33,431 bases of DNA, from NCBI GenBank assembly GCA_020849035.1, contig JADLHC010000152.1, forward strand, positions 1-33,431. Reading direction: 5' to 3'. Below are positions 7,423 to 16,057 of the stretch, piece after piece. The stretch's first letter is position 1. Every line of letters starts with the position of its first letter. Both the position numbers and the translations under genes were made by a program. The notes beneath the pieces are model-generated. The model saw only the letters and a list, made by a program, of their open reading frames with translations, searched no databases and was not told the DNA's origin. Source of the DNA: Planctomycetia bacterium. Lineage in GTDB: Bacteria > Planctomycetota > MHYJ01 > WSZJ01.

Positions 7423-7938
7423 ATGCCCTCCCCCGCCCGCCCGCTCCTCCTCGACGGACTCACAGGCCGGATCCTGCAGGCGGACATCCGCTCCGAGCGC
7501 CCCCGCGAAATCGACCGCATCGAGGCGATCGACCGCCAGCTCGCGCCTCTCGGATTCCGACCCGTGGGCGACCTCGTCTGCGAGCGCTTCCCCGACGTCC
7601 TCGGGCGCGGCTACGCGCGCGACGCCGGCGACGCCTGGGGCGGGCTGTTCTTCGGCCTGATCGAGACCTCGTTCGACTTCGTCACGCAGTGGGACGGCGG
7701 GTTCCTGATGACGACCATCAACGGCCGCGGCGAGGGGGACGCGCCGAAGAGCGGCGTCTACGTCACGAGGCTCCCGGGGCTCGGGTTCGACCGGCTGGGC
7801 GAGCTGCTCGAGCGGCACGCGGCGCGCGCGGCGTCGCTGGAGCCGGCGCTCGGGAAGCCGATTCGCGCCGAAGCCACGCTGCGCGCGTTCGCCGAGGCTG
7901 TCGACCGGGGCGTCGCGCGGCAGCTGGGGAAGGCGTAG
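7423..7938 (+). CDS. conserved-looking hypothetical protein
   Basis: This is a 171-residue soluble protein with no signal peptide or membrane helix. It opens with MPSPARPLLLDGLTGRILQA. The middle alternates aromatic and Gly residues (GGLFFGLIETSFDFVTQWDG), as expected of a compact alpha/beta domain with a central sheet, and the last third is helical. I do not recognise a family. The start follows a TACAAT hexamer by 8 bases and has no Shine-Dalgarno. The next gene begins three bases after its stop, so the two are probably cotranscribed. Confidence 0.65.
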   Translation: MPSPARPLLLDGLTGRILQADIRSERPREIDRIEAIDRQLAPLGFRPVGDLVCERFPDVLGRGYARDAGDAWGGLFFGLIETSFDFVTQWDGGFLMTTINGRGEGDAPKSGVYVTRLPGLGFDRLGELLERHAARAASLEPALGKPIRAEATLRAFAEAVDRGVARQLGKA

Positions 7939-7941
7939 CGG

Positions 7942-9201
7942 ATGCGCCCGCTCCTGGCGGTCGTGCTGCTCGCGGGCGCCGCGCTCGCGCAGACGCCTCC
8001 CAAGGCCCCTCCCCCGCCCGTCTCGAAGGAGGCCGAGCACCGCAAGGCGCTCGCCGCGGCCTGGGAGGGCCTGTCCGCGTGGTGCGTGAAGTGGAAGCTG
8101 AAGGACGAGGCGATCGCCGCGGCGGACGAGGCGGTGGCGGCGGATCCCGGGAGTGCGAAGGCGAAGGCGGCGCGAGAGGCGGCGGAAAAAGCCGGAACGG
8201 GCGCGATGGATTCGGCGCGCAAGGAGTACGCGAAGAAGCTGGAGGCGACACGGAAGCAGGCGGGCGGGCTGTGGCGCGAGATCGCCGCGTCGCCGCACGA
8301 GGACAAGGACGCCGAGGCGTACGACGCGCACTGGGGCCGCGCGCTCGAGCTGGACCCGAAGGGAACGCAGGCGCCCCACGAGGCCCGGGTGAAGGACGCG
8401 ATGGCGAAGAAGGACTGGAAGCGCGCGTCGCGCCTCCTGGCGCAGGAGGAGTCGGTCCTTGGGAGCGACCCGGCGCGCGCAAAGACGAAGAAGACGCTCG
8501 ACGCGCGCGCCTCGACCACCGACCCGCTGCTGCTCAAGGCGTCCACTCACGAGATGCGCTACTTCCTGTCCCTCCCGCCGGACTGGACGCCGGACAAGAC
8601 CTGGCCGGTGCTCGTCGCCTGCGAGGGCTCGGGCTGCAGCTTCCGCGACCAGTGCGCGCGCTTCGCGGGCTTCCGCAAGGACGTTCCCGTGATCGTGCTG
8701 ACGCCGTGCTCGTTCTCGAACGCGGGCGGGCCGCGCGAGGGCAAGCACCCCTGGTATTCGGAGGAGCTGAAGAAGGAGTGGACGAACCGGAACACGATGG
8801 AGTTCGACGACCCCGGGATCATGGCGGCGCTGGCGGACGTGCGCCGCGAGTGGAACGCCGAGGAGAAGTTCTTCATCAGCGGGTATTCCGGCGGCGGGAT
8901 CATCTGCTGGTGGGAGGCGTTCAAGCGCCCGGCCGAGCTGCGCGGGGTGTTTCCTGCGTGCGCGAACTACCTCGGCTATCCGCGCGAGAAGGGCGAGGGC
9001 GGGCGGGACCTCCCGATCCACGCGTATCAGGGGGACAAGGACGGCCACCTGGAAATGCTGACGGGGTCCTGGAACCGGGCCAAAGCTGACGCGGATGCGG
9101 CGGGATTCACGGACGTGACGCGGACGATGCTGCCGGGCGTCGGGCACACGGCGTGCCACGAGCCGATCTTCGAGGAAATCCGGAAGATCCTCGCCCGGTA
9201 A
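7942..9201 (+). CDS. secreted alpha/beta-hydrolase (esterase-like)
   Basis: This 419-residue protein has a signal peptide (MRPLLAVVLLAGAALAQ). A Lys/Ala-rich helical region (about 25-195, possibly TPR-like) precedes a catalytic alpha/beta-hydrolase domain. The nucleophile elbow is GYSGGG with Ser316. A likely acid lies in QGDKDGH (Asp365 or Asp367) and the likely catalytic His is H402 in GVGHTACHE. The pattern is that of the PHB-depolymerase/feruloyl-esterase-like group found in many secreted planctomycete proteins. The cysteine-containing GSGCSFRDQC segment could form a disulfide near the oxyanion region. The substrate is unknown, but periplasmic or extracellular ester hydrolysis is likely. 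It follows the hypothetical gene by three bases. Confidence 0.82.
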   Translation: MRPLLAVVLLAGAALAQTPPKAPPPPVSKEAEHRKALAAAWEGLSAWCVKWKLKDEAIAAADEAVAADPGSAKAKAAREAAEKAGTGAMDSARKEYAKKLEATRKQAGGLWREIAASPHEDKDAEAYDAHWGRALELDPKGTQAPHEARVKDAMAKKDWKRASRLLAQEESVLGSDPARAKTKKTLDARASTTDPLLLKASTHEMRYFLSLPPDWTPDKTWPVLVACEGSGCSFRDQCARFAGFRKDVPVIVLTPCSFSNAGGPREGKHPWYSEELKKEWTNRNTMEFDDPGIMAALADVRREWNAEEKFFISGYSGGGIICWWEAFKRPAELRGVFPACANYLGYPREKGEGGRDLPIHAYQGDKDGHLEMLTGSWNRAKADADAAGFTDVTRTMLPGVGHTACHEPIFEEIRKILAR

Positions 9202-9350
9202 GCGCGCCGGGAGGCCACCCCAGGGTGCATGGCCGCTCTTGCGGCGGAAGCAACCGAAGCCGCAAAGGGCGCGGACGTGTTCCGCGACGCGGGGCCGGGC
9301 GACCCGGAAACGCGCCGAAGGCGGCCCCGCGAACGGCCGGGGTCGTGCGC

Positions 9351-9356
9351 TATCAT
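9351..9356 (+). promoter_or_regulatory. leaderless -10-like TATCAT
   Basis: TATCAT ends 9 bases before ATG 9366 of the large secreted protein. The rest of the 164-base gap after the hydrolase gene is GC-rich and shows no other recognisable feature. Confidence 0.5.
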
Positions 9357-9365
9357 GCGACAACC

Positions 9366-12300
9366 ATGCGAATGGCGCTGGCCGCCGCCCTGCTCGCCCT
9401 CGCCGCGCTCCCCGCGCGCGCCGGAGACGCCGGCATCGCCGTCATCGCTTCCGCCGTCAACCGCGGCCAGTCCGTCGCGGACATCCGGGCGTTCGTCGCC
9501 GAGGGGAAGTTCGGGCACGTCGTCGTCGACTGGGCGTGGATCACCGCGCACTGGGACCGGACCGACTTCATCGCGGTCGAAGACCTGGTCGCCGCGCTGA
9601 AGAAGGACGGCGTCGAAGTCGCGGCAATGTACCGGCCCCGGTTCTTCGCGGGCGAAGAAGGGGCGATCGGCGTCCCGACGCAGGTGGACGCGAGCGGGAA
9701 ACACGCCGACGAGTCGCACCGCGAGATCTGCTTTGCGAGCGGGGAGGCGCGCGCCTGGGGGGCGAAGTGGGCGGCGGACATTCTCCGGAAGTGCCCGTCG
9801 CTCGAGGAGGTGACGGTCTACAACCCGCGGAATTTCTGCGCGTGCGCGGCGTGCCGCGAGGCGAAGGCGAAGGACCCGGACGCCGCGAACGCGGCGACGC
9901 GCCGGTTCCTCGCGGAGGTGAAGGCGGCGATGGTCGCCGTGCGCAAGGACGCGCGGCTCGCGGTCGTGTCGCCCCCGGACCCGGCCTGGTTTGCGGCCAT
10001 GAAGGAGGTCGTCGACGTCGCGCGGCCCTACGTCTTCCTCCGCGAGGACGCCGACTTCAAGGCGGACATCGCCGCGGCCGCGAAGGTCCGCGCGTCGGCC
10101 CGCGCCGCGGGGCCCGCACTCGCCAAGATCACCTGGGGACCGACGGACCGGATGAGCGACGCGAAGCTCGCGGAGTTCGTCCGGCTCGCCCGCGAGGCGC
10201 AGCTCCCCTTCGTCTTCTGGACGTACGACACGGCGTTCCTCGAGGGCACCTACGACCTCGACGCACTCGCCGGCGCGCTCGGCGCCGACGCGGCGAAGCT
10301 CAAGGCCCTCGTGAGGAAACTGGGCGGAAAGGTCGCGGGCGGCGCGCCGGCACCCGCCGACCCGAAGGACATCCGCGACGCCGTCGAGCTCGCGATGGAG
10401 AAGAGGAACGCGGAAGCCGGCGCCGCGTGGAAGGAGATCGCGGACCGCTACGGCGAACAGGCGGTCGGGGAAGTCTCCCGCGCCCTCGACGACGCCACCA
10501 ACGCCAGCCAGCCGCGCTTCCTCGCCGCCTGGTGCCTCGGCGAGATCGGCTCCGCGAAGGGCGTCCCGGCGCTCCTCCGGGCCGCGCGCGACGGCGACTG
10601 GGCGGTGCGCCTTTACGTCGTGGAAGCGCTGGGAAAGACGGGCCACGGGGACGCCGCCGTCGAGCAGGCGCTCAAGGAGATCGCTGCGAAGGACGGGCAC
10701 GTCGCGCCGGACCCGAAGAGCGGCAAGGACTCCTGGCCCGTCCGCGACGCGGCTGCCGCAGCGCTGAAACTCCTCGCGGCGCCGCCGCCGGCGAAACCCC
10801 TTCCGCAGGCGGAGAACGCGATTGACCGCCTGCCGTGGGCGAAGACGCTGGAGGAGGCGCTCGACCGGGGCCGCCGCGAGAGCCGCATGATCCTCGCGTT
10901 CGTGATCCCCTTCGAGAACGGGCACTGGGAGGACGGCTACGAGGGCGCCGAGAAGGTGCGCGCCGACAACCCGCTCAGCCCCGACCGCCCCGAGGACTTC
11001 TGGCGCCGCTTCGAGACGGGATTCGCCAAGGAAAAGGCGATCCTCACCGCGCTCCTTGGCGAGCCGCGCAACGCGTCCCTCGCCGCGCGCCGGTTCGTTC
11101 TCGTCCGCCTCCGCCTCTCCGTCGAGCACTTCCCCGTCAAGGGAGCCTCCGCCCTCCCCGACCCGCTGGCGAAGCTCGGGGCGGACTGCGTCCCGCCCGC
11201 GGTGATCTGGGCGACGCCCGAGGGGAAGACGGTGCTGGCCGTGTCGCGGATGGGGGTCTTCAGCCCCTCGCGGTTTCACCGCGCGTGCGTCGCCGTCCTC
11301 GCCGCGCGTCCCGCCCTGGCCGCGCTCGACGAGGGCGTCGGGGCGGCGCGGAAGCCGGAGCTGCGGCGGGCGCTCGTGGAGGAGTTGGTCGCGAGCGGGG
11401 CGCTGAAGGAGGCGCGCGCGGAGCTCGGCGCGACGACGGACGCGTGGGCCGTCCTCGCGCGGGCCGAGATCGCCTGGCTCGAGGGAGACGCCGGGGGAGC
11501 GGAGAAGACCTTGAGGGGCCTGCGCGCCCCGGACACGCTGCGGGTCGCGCACGCGGCCCTGCTCGCCGACATCCTCGCGCGCCAGCGCCGTTTCGACGAC
11601 GCCCGCAAGGTCCTCGACCCCGTCCTCCCGTCTCCGGACGGCGACCCGGGGCGCGACCGGGCGGAATACGTAAAGGGGCTGCTGGCGGACGCGGCCGGGA
11701 ATCGGGCGGAGGCGGAAGCGCTCTGGCGCGGGATCGTCGAGCGCGGGCCGGCGGGGCCGTGGGCGGCGCTGGCGGCGCTGCGCCACTCACGGACTGGACC
11801 GTTCCTCGAGGAGTGGGCGACGACGGAGCCGGTCGAGGGAGACACGATGGCGACGGGGACCGAGATGAAGCGCCCGATCGGCGAGGCCATCACGGCCGGC
11901 GTGGACTACCTCCTCGCGCAGCAGCGTCCCGACGGCTCGTGGCGGAACCCGAAGCTCGGCGACCGCGCGGACGACGGGCCGGGTTCGGTCTACGACTACG
12001 CCGCCGCGCGGGCTGCACTCTCCGCCTGCGCGCTCCGGGAGGCCCTTCCCTCCCTCGACGCCGCGCGGGCCGCGAAGGCGAAGGCGGCGGCGGCGCGCGG
12101 GGTGGGATTTGCGCGGGAGTGGGAGGACCGTGGGGAGGACTGGATCTGGCAGGCGACGTACGTGCTGCACCTGGAGACGCGGCTGCTGGCGGAGTCGAAA
12201 GGCGCGGAGCGCGACGAGGCCGCGCGGCGCGTCCGGCGGCTGCTCGAGTCGGTGGCGCGGATGGAATCGGGCGGCGCCTGGTCGTACATGTCCGCGCCGC

Positions 12301-12878
12301 GGCTCCACACGTTCAACACGGCGCCGATCCTGCTGTCTCTCGCGGAGCTCAAGGCGCAGGGAGCGGCCGTGGACGCGAAGATGATGGAGCGCGCGGCCGC
12401 GTGGCTGGAGAGGAACCGGATTGGCGGCAAGGCGGTCTTCCACTACGGGACGGCGATGGAAGGGCTGACGTCGGAGGCGCAGCCCGAGGGGTCCTCGATG
12501 CGGTCGCCGCTCATCGAGCTTGCGCTCACGAAGGCCGGCGCGGAGAAGAAACCGGAGCGCGTGCGCGAGTCGATCGACCTGTTCTTCGAGCACATCGAGG
12601 AGGTCCGGGGAACGGCCAAGCTGCGCGAGTCGTTCTTCGACGCGACGGTGCTGCACGACGCCTATCACTACTACTTCGGCTGCTGGTACGCCGCGCGCGC
12701 GATCCGGCTGCTGCCGGCCGCGGGCCGCAAGGCGCTGTCGTCGAAGCTGCTCGATCACCTGCTGCCGACGCAGGAACTCGACGGCAGCTTCGTGGACGCG
12801 CAGATGGTCGGGAAAAGCTCCGCGACGGCGCTCGCGCTGCTCGCGATTCTCGAGGCGCGCAAGGGGCTCGGGGGTTGA
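9366..12878 (+). CDS. large secreted multidomain protein with squalene-cyclase-like C-terminal barrel
   Basis: This protein has 1170 residues and a signal peptide (MRMALAAALLALAALPARAG). Residues about 25-320 look like a TIM-barrel glycosidase-type domain; it has an NFCACAACREAK Cys cluster reminiscent of DUF4838-like proteins. Residues about 350-480 contain HEAT-like helical pairs (WCLGEIGSAKGVPALLRAA). Around 500-640 is a thioredoxin-fold-like stretch in which the expected CxxC position reads ENGHWEDGY, so it lacks redox cysteines. A TPR-like segment follows (about 660-820). The last 330 residues form a prenyltransferase/squalene-oxidase alpha-alpha barrel with QQRPDGSW near 850 and ELDGSF near the end. 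This fold in secreted planctomycete proteins often lacks cyclase activity, and no DxDD motif is visible. The stop codon lies in the first octamer of the downstream repeat. ATG 9366 is chosen by signal peptide and promoter. Confidence 0.8.
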   Translation: MRMALAAALLALAALPARAGDAGIAVIASAVNRGQSVADIRAFVAEGKFGHVVVDWAWITAHWDRTDFIAVEDLVAALKKDGVEVAAMYRPRFFAGEEGAIGVPTQVDASGKHADESHREICFASGEARAWGAKWAADILRKCPSLEEVTVYNPRNFCACAACREAKAKDPDAANAATRRFLAEVKAAMVAVRKDARLAVVSPPDPAWFAAMKEVVDVARPYVFLREDADFKADIAAAAKVRASARAAGPALAKITWGPTDRMSDAKLAEFVRLAREAQLPFVFWTYDTAFLEGTYDLDALAGALGADAAKLKALVRKLGGKVAGGAPAPADPKDIRDAVELAMEKRNAEAGAAWKEIADRYGEQAVGEVSRALDDATNASQPRFLAAWCLGEIGSAKGVPALLRAARDGDWAVRLYVVEALGKTGHGDAAVEQALKEIAAKDGHVAPDPKSGKDSWPVRDAAAAALKLLAAPPPAKPLPQAENAIDRLPWAKTLEEALDRGRRESRMILAFVIPFENGHWEDGYEGAEKVRADNPLSPDRPEDFWRRFETGFAKEKAILTALLGEPRNASLAARRFVLVRLRLSVEHFPVKGASALPDPLAKLGADCVPPAVIWATPEGKTVLAVSRMGVFSPSRFHRACVAVLAARPALAALDEGVGAARKPELRRALVEELVASGALKEARAELGATTDAWAVLARAEIAWLEGDAGGAEKTLRGLRAPDTLRVAHAALLADILARQRRFDDARKVLDPVLPSPDGDPGRDRAEYVKGLLADAAGNRAEAEALWRGIVERGPAGPWAALAALRHSRTGPFLEEWATTEPVEGDTMATGTEMKRPIGEAITAGVDYLLAQQRPDGSWRNPKLGDRADDGPGSVYDYAAARAALSACALREALPSLDAARAAKAKAAAARGVGFAREWEDRGEDWIWQATYVLHLETRLLAESKGAERDEAARRVRRLLESVARMESGGAWSYMSAPRLHTFNTAPILLSLAELKAQGAAVDAKMMERAAAWLERNRIGGKAVFHYGTAMEGLTSEAQPEGSSMRSPLIELALTKAGAEKKPERVRESIDLFFEHIEEVRGTAKLRESFFDATVLHDAYHYYFGCWYAARAIRLLPAAGRKALSSKLLDHLLPTQELDGSFVDAQMVGKSSATALALLAILEARKGLGG

Positions 12879-12960
12879 TGGGTTGATAGGTTCATGGGTT
12901 GAGGCCGTCGGTGTACGGCCCCCGCCCTCTCAACCCCTCAACCCCTCAACCTCTCAACCC
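12872..12960. repeat. inverted octamer arms, boundary before TPR paralog A
   Basis: The left arm has four 8-base units (GGGTTGAT, GGGTTGAT, AGGTTCAT, GGGTTGAG; 12872-12903). The right arm has four complementary units (CTCAACCC, CTCAACCC, CTCAACCT, CTCAACCC; 12929-12960). A 25-base spacer with a weak GTACGG lies between. The left arm supplies the TGA stop (12876-12878) of the 1170-residue protein; the right arm ends three bases before ATG 12964. In read-through RNA the arms would form a long hairpin. Confidence 0.9.
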
Positions 12961-12963
12961 CCT

Positions 12964-14250
12964 ATGCACGCCGAAGCCGCCTACGTGTTCCGCCACGCGC
13001 TCCTCCGCGACGCGGCCTACCAGCTCCAGCTTCCCGCAGAGCGGGTGAAGGGGCACGCGACGGCGTTCGCGGTAATCACGGACCTGTGCGGCGGACTGCC
13101 GCCGGAGGGCGGGCCGCTGGACCCCACCGCACCGCCGGCAGGTCTTCCCCACGAGGCGGACGCCTTCGCCGCGGAGCTGGCCGTGCACGCCGGGAGAGGG
13201 CTCGCGTCGCCGGAGGTCTGCCGGCGCACGACGCGCCGGGCCGCGGAGGTCGCGGAGGCGCGCCATCGCGCGGAGGACGCCTGTGCGCTGTGGCAGGAGC
13301 ACGCCGCGCTGGCCGACCCCGCGGGACGGGCGGCGGCCCTGTGCCGGGCGGGCAGCGCGGCCGAGTGGTCGAGCCGGTCCGCCGTCGCGCGACGGATGAT
13401 CGCGCGCTCGCTGAGGGAGTACCGCGGGATGGGGGACCTCCGCGGGGCCGGGATCGTGTGCACGCTGCTCGCCGAGCACCACCGCACCGCGGGACGCGTG
13501 GAGGCGGCGCTGCGGTCGGCACGCCGCGCCGTCGCTTGCTTCCAGGCGGCCCGCGAGCCCCGGTGGCACGGGATCGCGCTCGAGGTCGAGGGCATCTCCC
13601 ACTGGCTCGCAGGACGCCCGGACGAGGCGCGGCGCGTCATCGAGTCCGCCCTGCCGCTCCTCCGCGCCGCCGGGGACCGCATCCATGAGGCGACCTGCCT
13701 CGGCGACCTCGCCAACATCGATCACAAGCAGGGCCGGCTCCGCGAGGCCGAGGAGAGCTTCGAGCAGTCGTTCCGCATCTTCGAGGACATCGGCAACCGG
13801 CGCGGGATGGGCCAGGTCCTCGGGAACCTCGCCCTGCTTTACGGCAGCCAGGAGAGGACGGACCTGATCCGCCCCACCCTCGAGCGCGCCATCGGGATCC
13901 ACCGGGAAGTCGGCAACCGGCACTCGGAGAGCATCTCGCAGGTCAACCTCGCCAATCACCTGCGCGACCTGGGGGACTTCGCGGGGTCCGGGAGGCTGTA
14001 CGACGCCGCCCTGGGCTTCGCCCTGGACTCCGGCAGCCGGCGCCTGGAAGGGATCGTGAAGTGCTGCCGGGGAATGCTCCTGACACTCGACAGTCGGGCG
14101 GCGGAAGGACGTGAGCAGTGGGAGGAGGGAGCGGCGCTGCTGCTCGCGATCGGCGCGCGGCACGACCACGGCGTCCAGGTGGAGGCGATGAAGCACTACT
14201 GCGAGGTCGCCGGAGTCCCGCCGTTCGACGAGGGACGCGAGCGAGCCTGA
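12964..14250 (+). CDS. TPR paralog A (FRHALLRDAAYQ N-cap, 6 repeat units)
   Basis: This is a 428-residue soluble protein. The N-cap (1-156) starts MHAEAAYVFRHALLRDAAYQ and contains the second conserved family patch in diverged form (EADAFAAELAVHA where other members have TDPFAEELAAHA). Six 40-residue TPR units (157-396) follow; the third to fifth keep the GNLALLY/GRLREAE-type core best. The C-cap (397-428) ends in an AGVPPF motif. This is the most divergent member, with several units lacking the usual Gly-Asn-Arg start, and it stands apart from the other eight behind a metabolic gene set. The ATG is fixed by the octamer boundary: a longer in-frame ORF upstream is out-of-frame reading of the previous gene. 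TPR proteins bind peptides or partner proteins; the partner is unknown. Confidence 0.85.
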   Translation: MHAEAAYVFRHALLRDAAYQLQLPAERVKGHATAFAVITDLCGGLPPEGGPLDPTAPPAGLPHEADAFAAELAVHAGRGLASPEVCRRTTRRAAEVAEARHRAEDACALWQEHAALADPAGRAAALCRAGSAAEWSSRSAVARRMIARSLREYRGMGDLRGAGIVCTLLAEHHRTAGRVEAALRSARRAVACFQAAREPRWHGIALEVEGISHWLAGRPDEARRVIESALPLLRAAGDRIHEATCLGDLANIDHKQGRLREAEESFEQSFRIFEDIGNRRGMGQVLGNLALLYGSQERTDLIRPTLERAIGIHREVGNRHSESISQVNLANHLRDLGDFAGSGRLYDAALGFALDSGSRRLEGIVKCCRGMLLTLDSRAAEGREQWEEGAALLLAIGARHDHGVQVEAMKHYCEVAGVPPFDEGRERA

Positions 14251-14433
14251 AGGACTCCGGGGCCGCCCGCGGCGACTTGTCGGACCCGCCGCGGAGTTGC
14301 GCACATCCTCCGCCCGCGTCCCTTCGTCCCCTCCCTGCGGAAATCCCGATGAGACCGGGCGGGGTTTATCGGCACTTCCGGACGGGTCACGCCGGGCCCC
14401 GTCCACTAAGCTCCTGCCCCCCACACATCACTC

Positions 14434-14439
14434 ACGGAG
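14434..14439 (+). promoter_or_regulatory. Shine-Dalgarno-like site of the flavoprotein gene
   Basis: ACGGAG lies about 7 bases before ATG 14447. The 196 bases between paralog A and this gene are GC-rich with no clear terminator; a promoter cannot be placed. Confidence 0.4.
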
Positions 14440-14446
14440 CACCAGC

Positions 14447-15598
14447 ATGCCGAACGCGTGGAAACTGAACGGCGAGGCCGAAGCCCTTCTGGCCAGGGCG
14501 GACCAGGTCGCGGAGAAGACGATCGCGCCCGCAGCCCCGGCGGTGGACCGGGAGGCGCGCTTCCCGGCCGGGAACATCGACGCGCTGCGGTCCGCGGGCC
14601 TTCTGAAGCTGGTGAGCGGGAAGGACGCGGGAGGCCACGGGCTGGGGCTGCGGGCGGCGGTGTCGGTCGCGGAGCGGATCGCGCGGGAGTGCCCGTCGAC
14701 GGCGATGATCTGGATCATGCACAACTGCGCGGCGGCGACGATCGACAAGCACGGGACGCCCGAGCTGCGCAAGGCGGTGGCGGAGGGCGGCAAGCTGGCG
14801 ACGCTGGCGTTCTCCGAGTCTGGCTCGCGCAGCCATTTCTGGATCCCGGTGGGCCCCGCGGAAAAGTCGGGCACGAACGTGAAGCTGAACGCGGCGAAGC
14901 AGTTGATCACGTCGGCGGGGGCGTGCGACCTGTACGTGTGGTCGAGCAAGCCGGCGGCGGCACAGGGGCTCTCGTCCATCTGGGCGGTGCCGGTGAACGC
15001 GGCGGGGCTCAGCATCCCGGCGAAGTACGAGGGGATGGGGTTGCGCGGCAACGCGTCGGCGCCGATCACGGCGAAGGACGTGACGATTCCCGCATCGAAC
15101 CTCCTCGGCGAGGACGGCAAGGGGTTCGACGTCATGATGGGGATCGTGATGCCGTTCTTCAGCATCCAGAACTGCGCGGTCTCGCTCGGGATGATGGAGG
15201 GCGCGTTCGCCCGTACGATTGCCCACGTGAACGGCTCGAAATTCTCCTACGACGGCGCGGCGATCAACTCGCTTCCGCAGGTCCGCGGTCACGTCGCGAA
15301 GATGCGGGTCAAGATTGACCTCCTGCGCGGCTTCCTCCTCGACGCGCTCGACGCCCTCGAGGCCGGCCGCGCCGACGCCATGCTCCGCGTGCTCGAAGCC
15401 AAGGTCGCCGGCGCCGAGACCTCCCTCGAGGTCCACGACCTCGCCATGCGCGTCTGCGGCGGCGCCGCCTACCGCAAGGACGTCGGCGTCGAGCGCTTCT
15501 TCCGCGATTCCCGCGCCGCCACCGTCATGGCGCCGGTCTCCGACGCGCTCTACGAGTTCATCGGCAAGGCCGTGTGCGGGCTGCCCGTGTTCGGGTAG
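14447..15598 (+). CDS. acyl-CoA dehydrogenase-fold flavoprotein
   Basis: This 383-residue protein has the complete acyl-CoA dehydrogenase layout. A helical N-domain (about 1-115, with IARECPSTAMIWIMHN) leads to the middle beta-domain (LAFSESGSRSHFW, GMGLRGNASAPI, then VTIPASNLLGEDGKGFDVMM). A C-terminal four-helix domain ends in VCGGAAYRKDVGVERFFRDS and MAPVSDALYEFIGKAV. The ending with APVSD instead of the usual GT-containing loop is typical of a side branch that includes flavin-dependent monooxygenases and hydroxylases (DszC/SfnB-like) as well as uncharacterised dehydrogenases, so the reaction may be oxygenation rather than acyl-CoA oxidation. The three genes that follow are tightly coupled to one another and begin 9 bases later, suggesting one operon. 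No signal peptide is present. Confidence 0.83.
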   Translation: MPNAWKLNGEAEALLARADQVAEKTIAPAAPAVDREARFPAGNIDALRSAGLLKLVSGKDAGGHGLGLRAAVSVAERIARECPSTAMIWIMHNCAAATIDKHGTPELRKAVAEGGKLATLAFSESGSRSHFWIPVGPAEKSGTNVKLNAAKQLITSAGACDLYVWSSKPAAAQGLSSIWAVPVNAAGLSIPAKYEGMGLRGNASAPITAKDVTIPASNLLGEDGKGFDVMMGIVMPFFSIQNCAVSLGMMEGAFARTIAHVNGSKFSYDGAAINSLPQVRGHVAKMRVKIDLLRGFLLDALDALEAGRADAMLRVLEAKVAGAETSLEVHDLAMRVCGGAAYRKDVGVERFFRDSRAATVMAPVSDALYEFIGKAVCGLPVFG

Positions 15599-15607
15599 CC
15601 TCCCGGC

Positions 15608-16057
15608 GTGGATCCCCTCTCCTGGACCGTTCGCGTCGCCGCTTCGGGCCCCGAAGCGGCGACGTCGTATGTGCGCCGGCACAAGGTGGAGACGGGCGAC
15701 GCGGTGGCGTTCGACGTCGAGGCGCCGCGCGTGTCGGCGCTGGAGCAGGTGCTGTCGGCAATCGGCGCGGACCTCGTGACGGGGCTGCTGAAGCGCGCGA
15801 AGAAGAGGCGGCTGGAGATCGACTCGGTCGAGGCGGTCGTCGAGGGGACGCTCGGGAACCCCCTCGTGACGCTCGACGTCCTCGGCGAGGAAGGCGACCC
15901 GGGGCTCAGGTCCGTCGCCGTCCGCGTCTACGTCAGCACCCTTCACATGCCCGCCGACATCGATCCCGTCTGGAGCGAAACCGTGACCCGCTCGCCGCTC
16001 GTCGCGACGTTTCGCCGCGCGGCGGACCTTCAACTCTCGATCAAGGTGACGCCATGA
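15608..16057 (+). CDS. cysteine-less OsmC-fold protein
   Basis: This 149-residue cytosolic protein has the OsmC/Ohr arrangement: a short sheet, the long central helix (SALEQVLSAIGADLVTGLLK, about 43-62), a second sheet (VEAVVEGTLGNPLVTLDVLG) and the C-terminal region SETVTRSPLVATFRRA. The two catalytic cysteines of peroxide-reducing OsmC/Ohr enzymes sit in the central helix and before the last helix. Here those places read AIGAD and RSPLVAT, and the protein has no Cys at all. It should therefore not be a thiol peroxidase; a ligand-binding or scaffold role is more likely. GTG 15608 is the start, 9 bases after the flavoprotein stop. Its stop overlaps the next start by four bases (ATGA), so the genes are translationally coupled. 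Confidence 0.75.
   Translation: MDPLSWTVRVAASGPEAATSYVRRHKVETGDAVAFDVEAPRVSALEQVLSAIGADLVTGLLKRAKKRRLEIDSVEAVVEGTLGNPLVTLDVLGEEGDPGLRSVAVRVYVSTLHMPADIDPVWSETVTRSPLVATFRRAADLQLSIKVTP

Noticed and set aside
9366-12878. Functional squalene-hopene cyclase
   Set aside because: Only a partial barrel is present, it is in a secreted protein, and the DxDD catalytic motif is not visible.
12872-12960. CRISPR-like array
   Set aside because: The repeated unit is only 8 bases, without spacers, and in inverted arms; no cas genes are present.
12872-12960. Octamer arms as ordinary intrinsic terminators
   Set aside because: No T-tract follows the hairpin, and the loop is long; compare the true terminator at 3875-3911. 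Termination by another mechanism remains possible.
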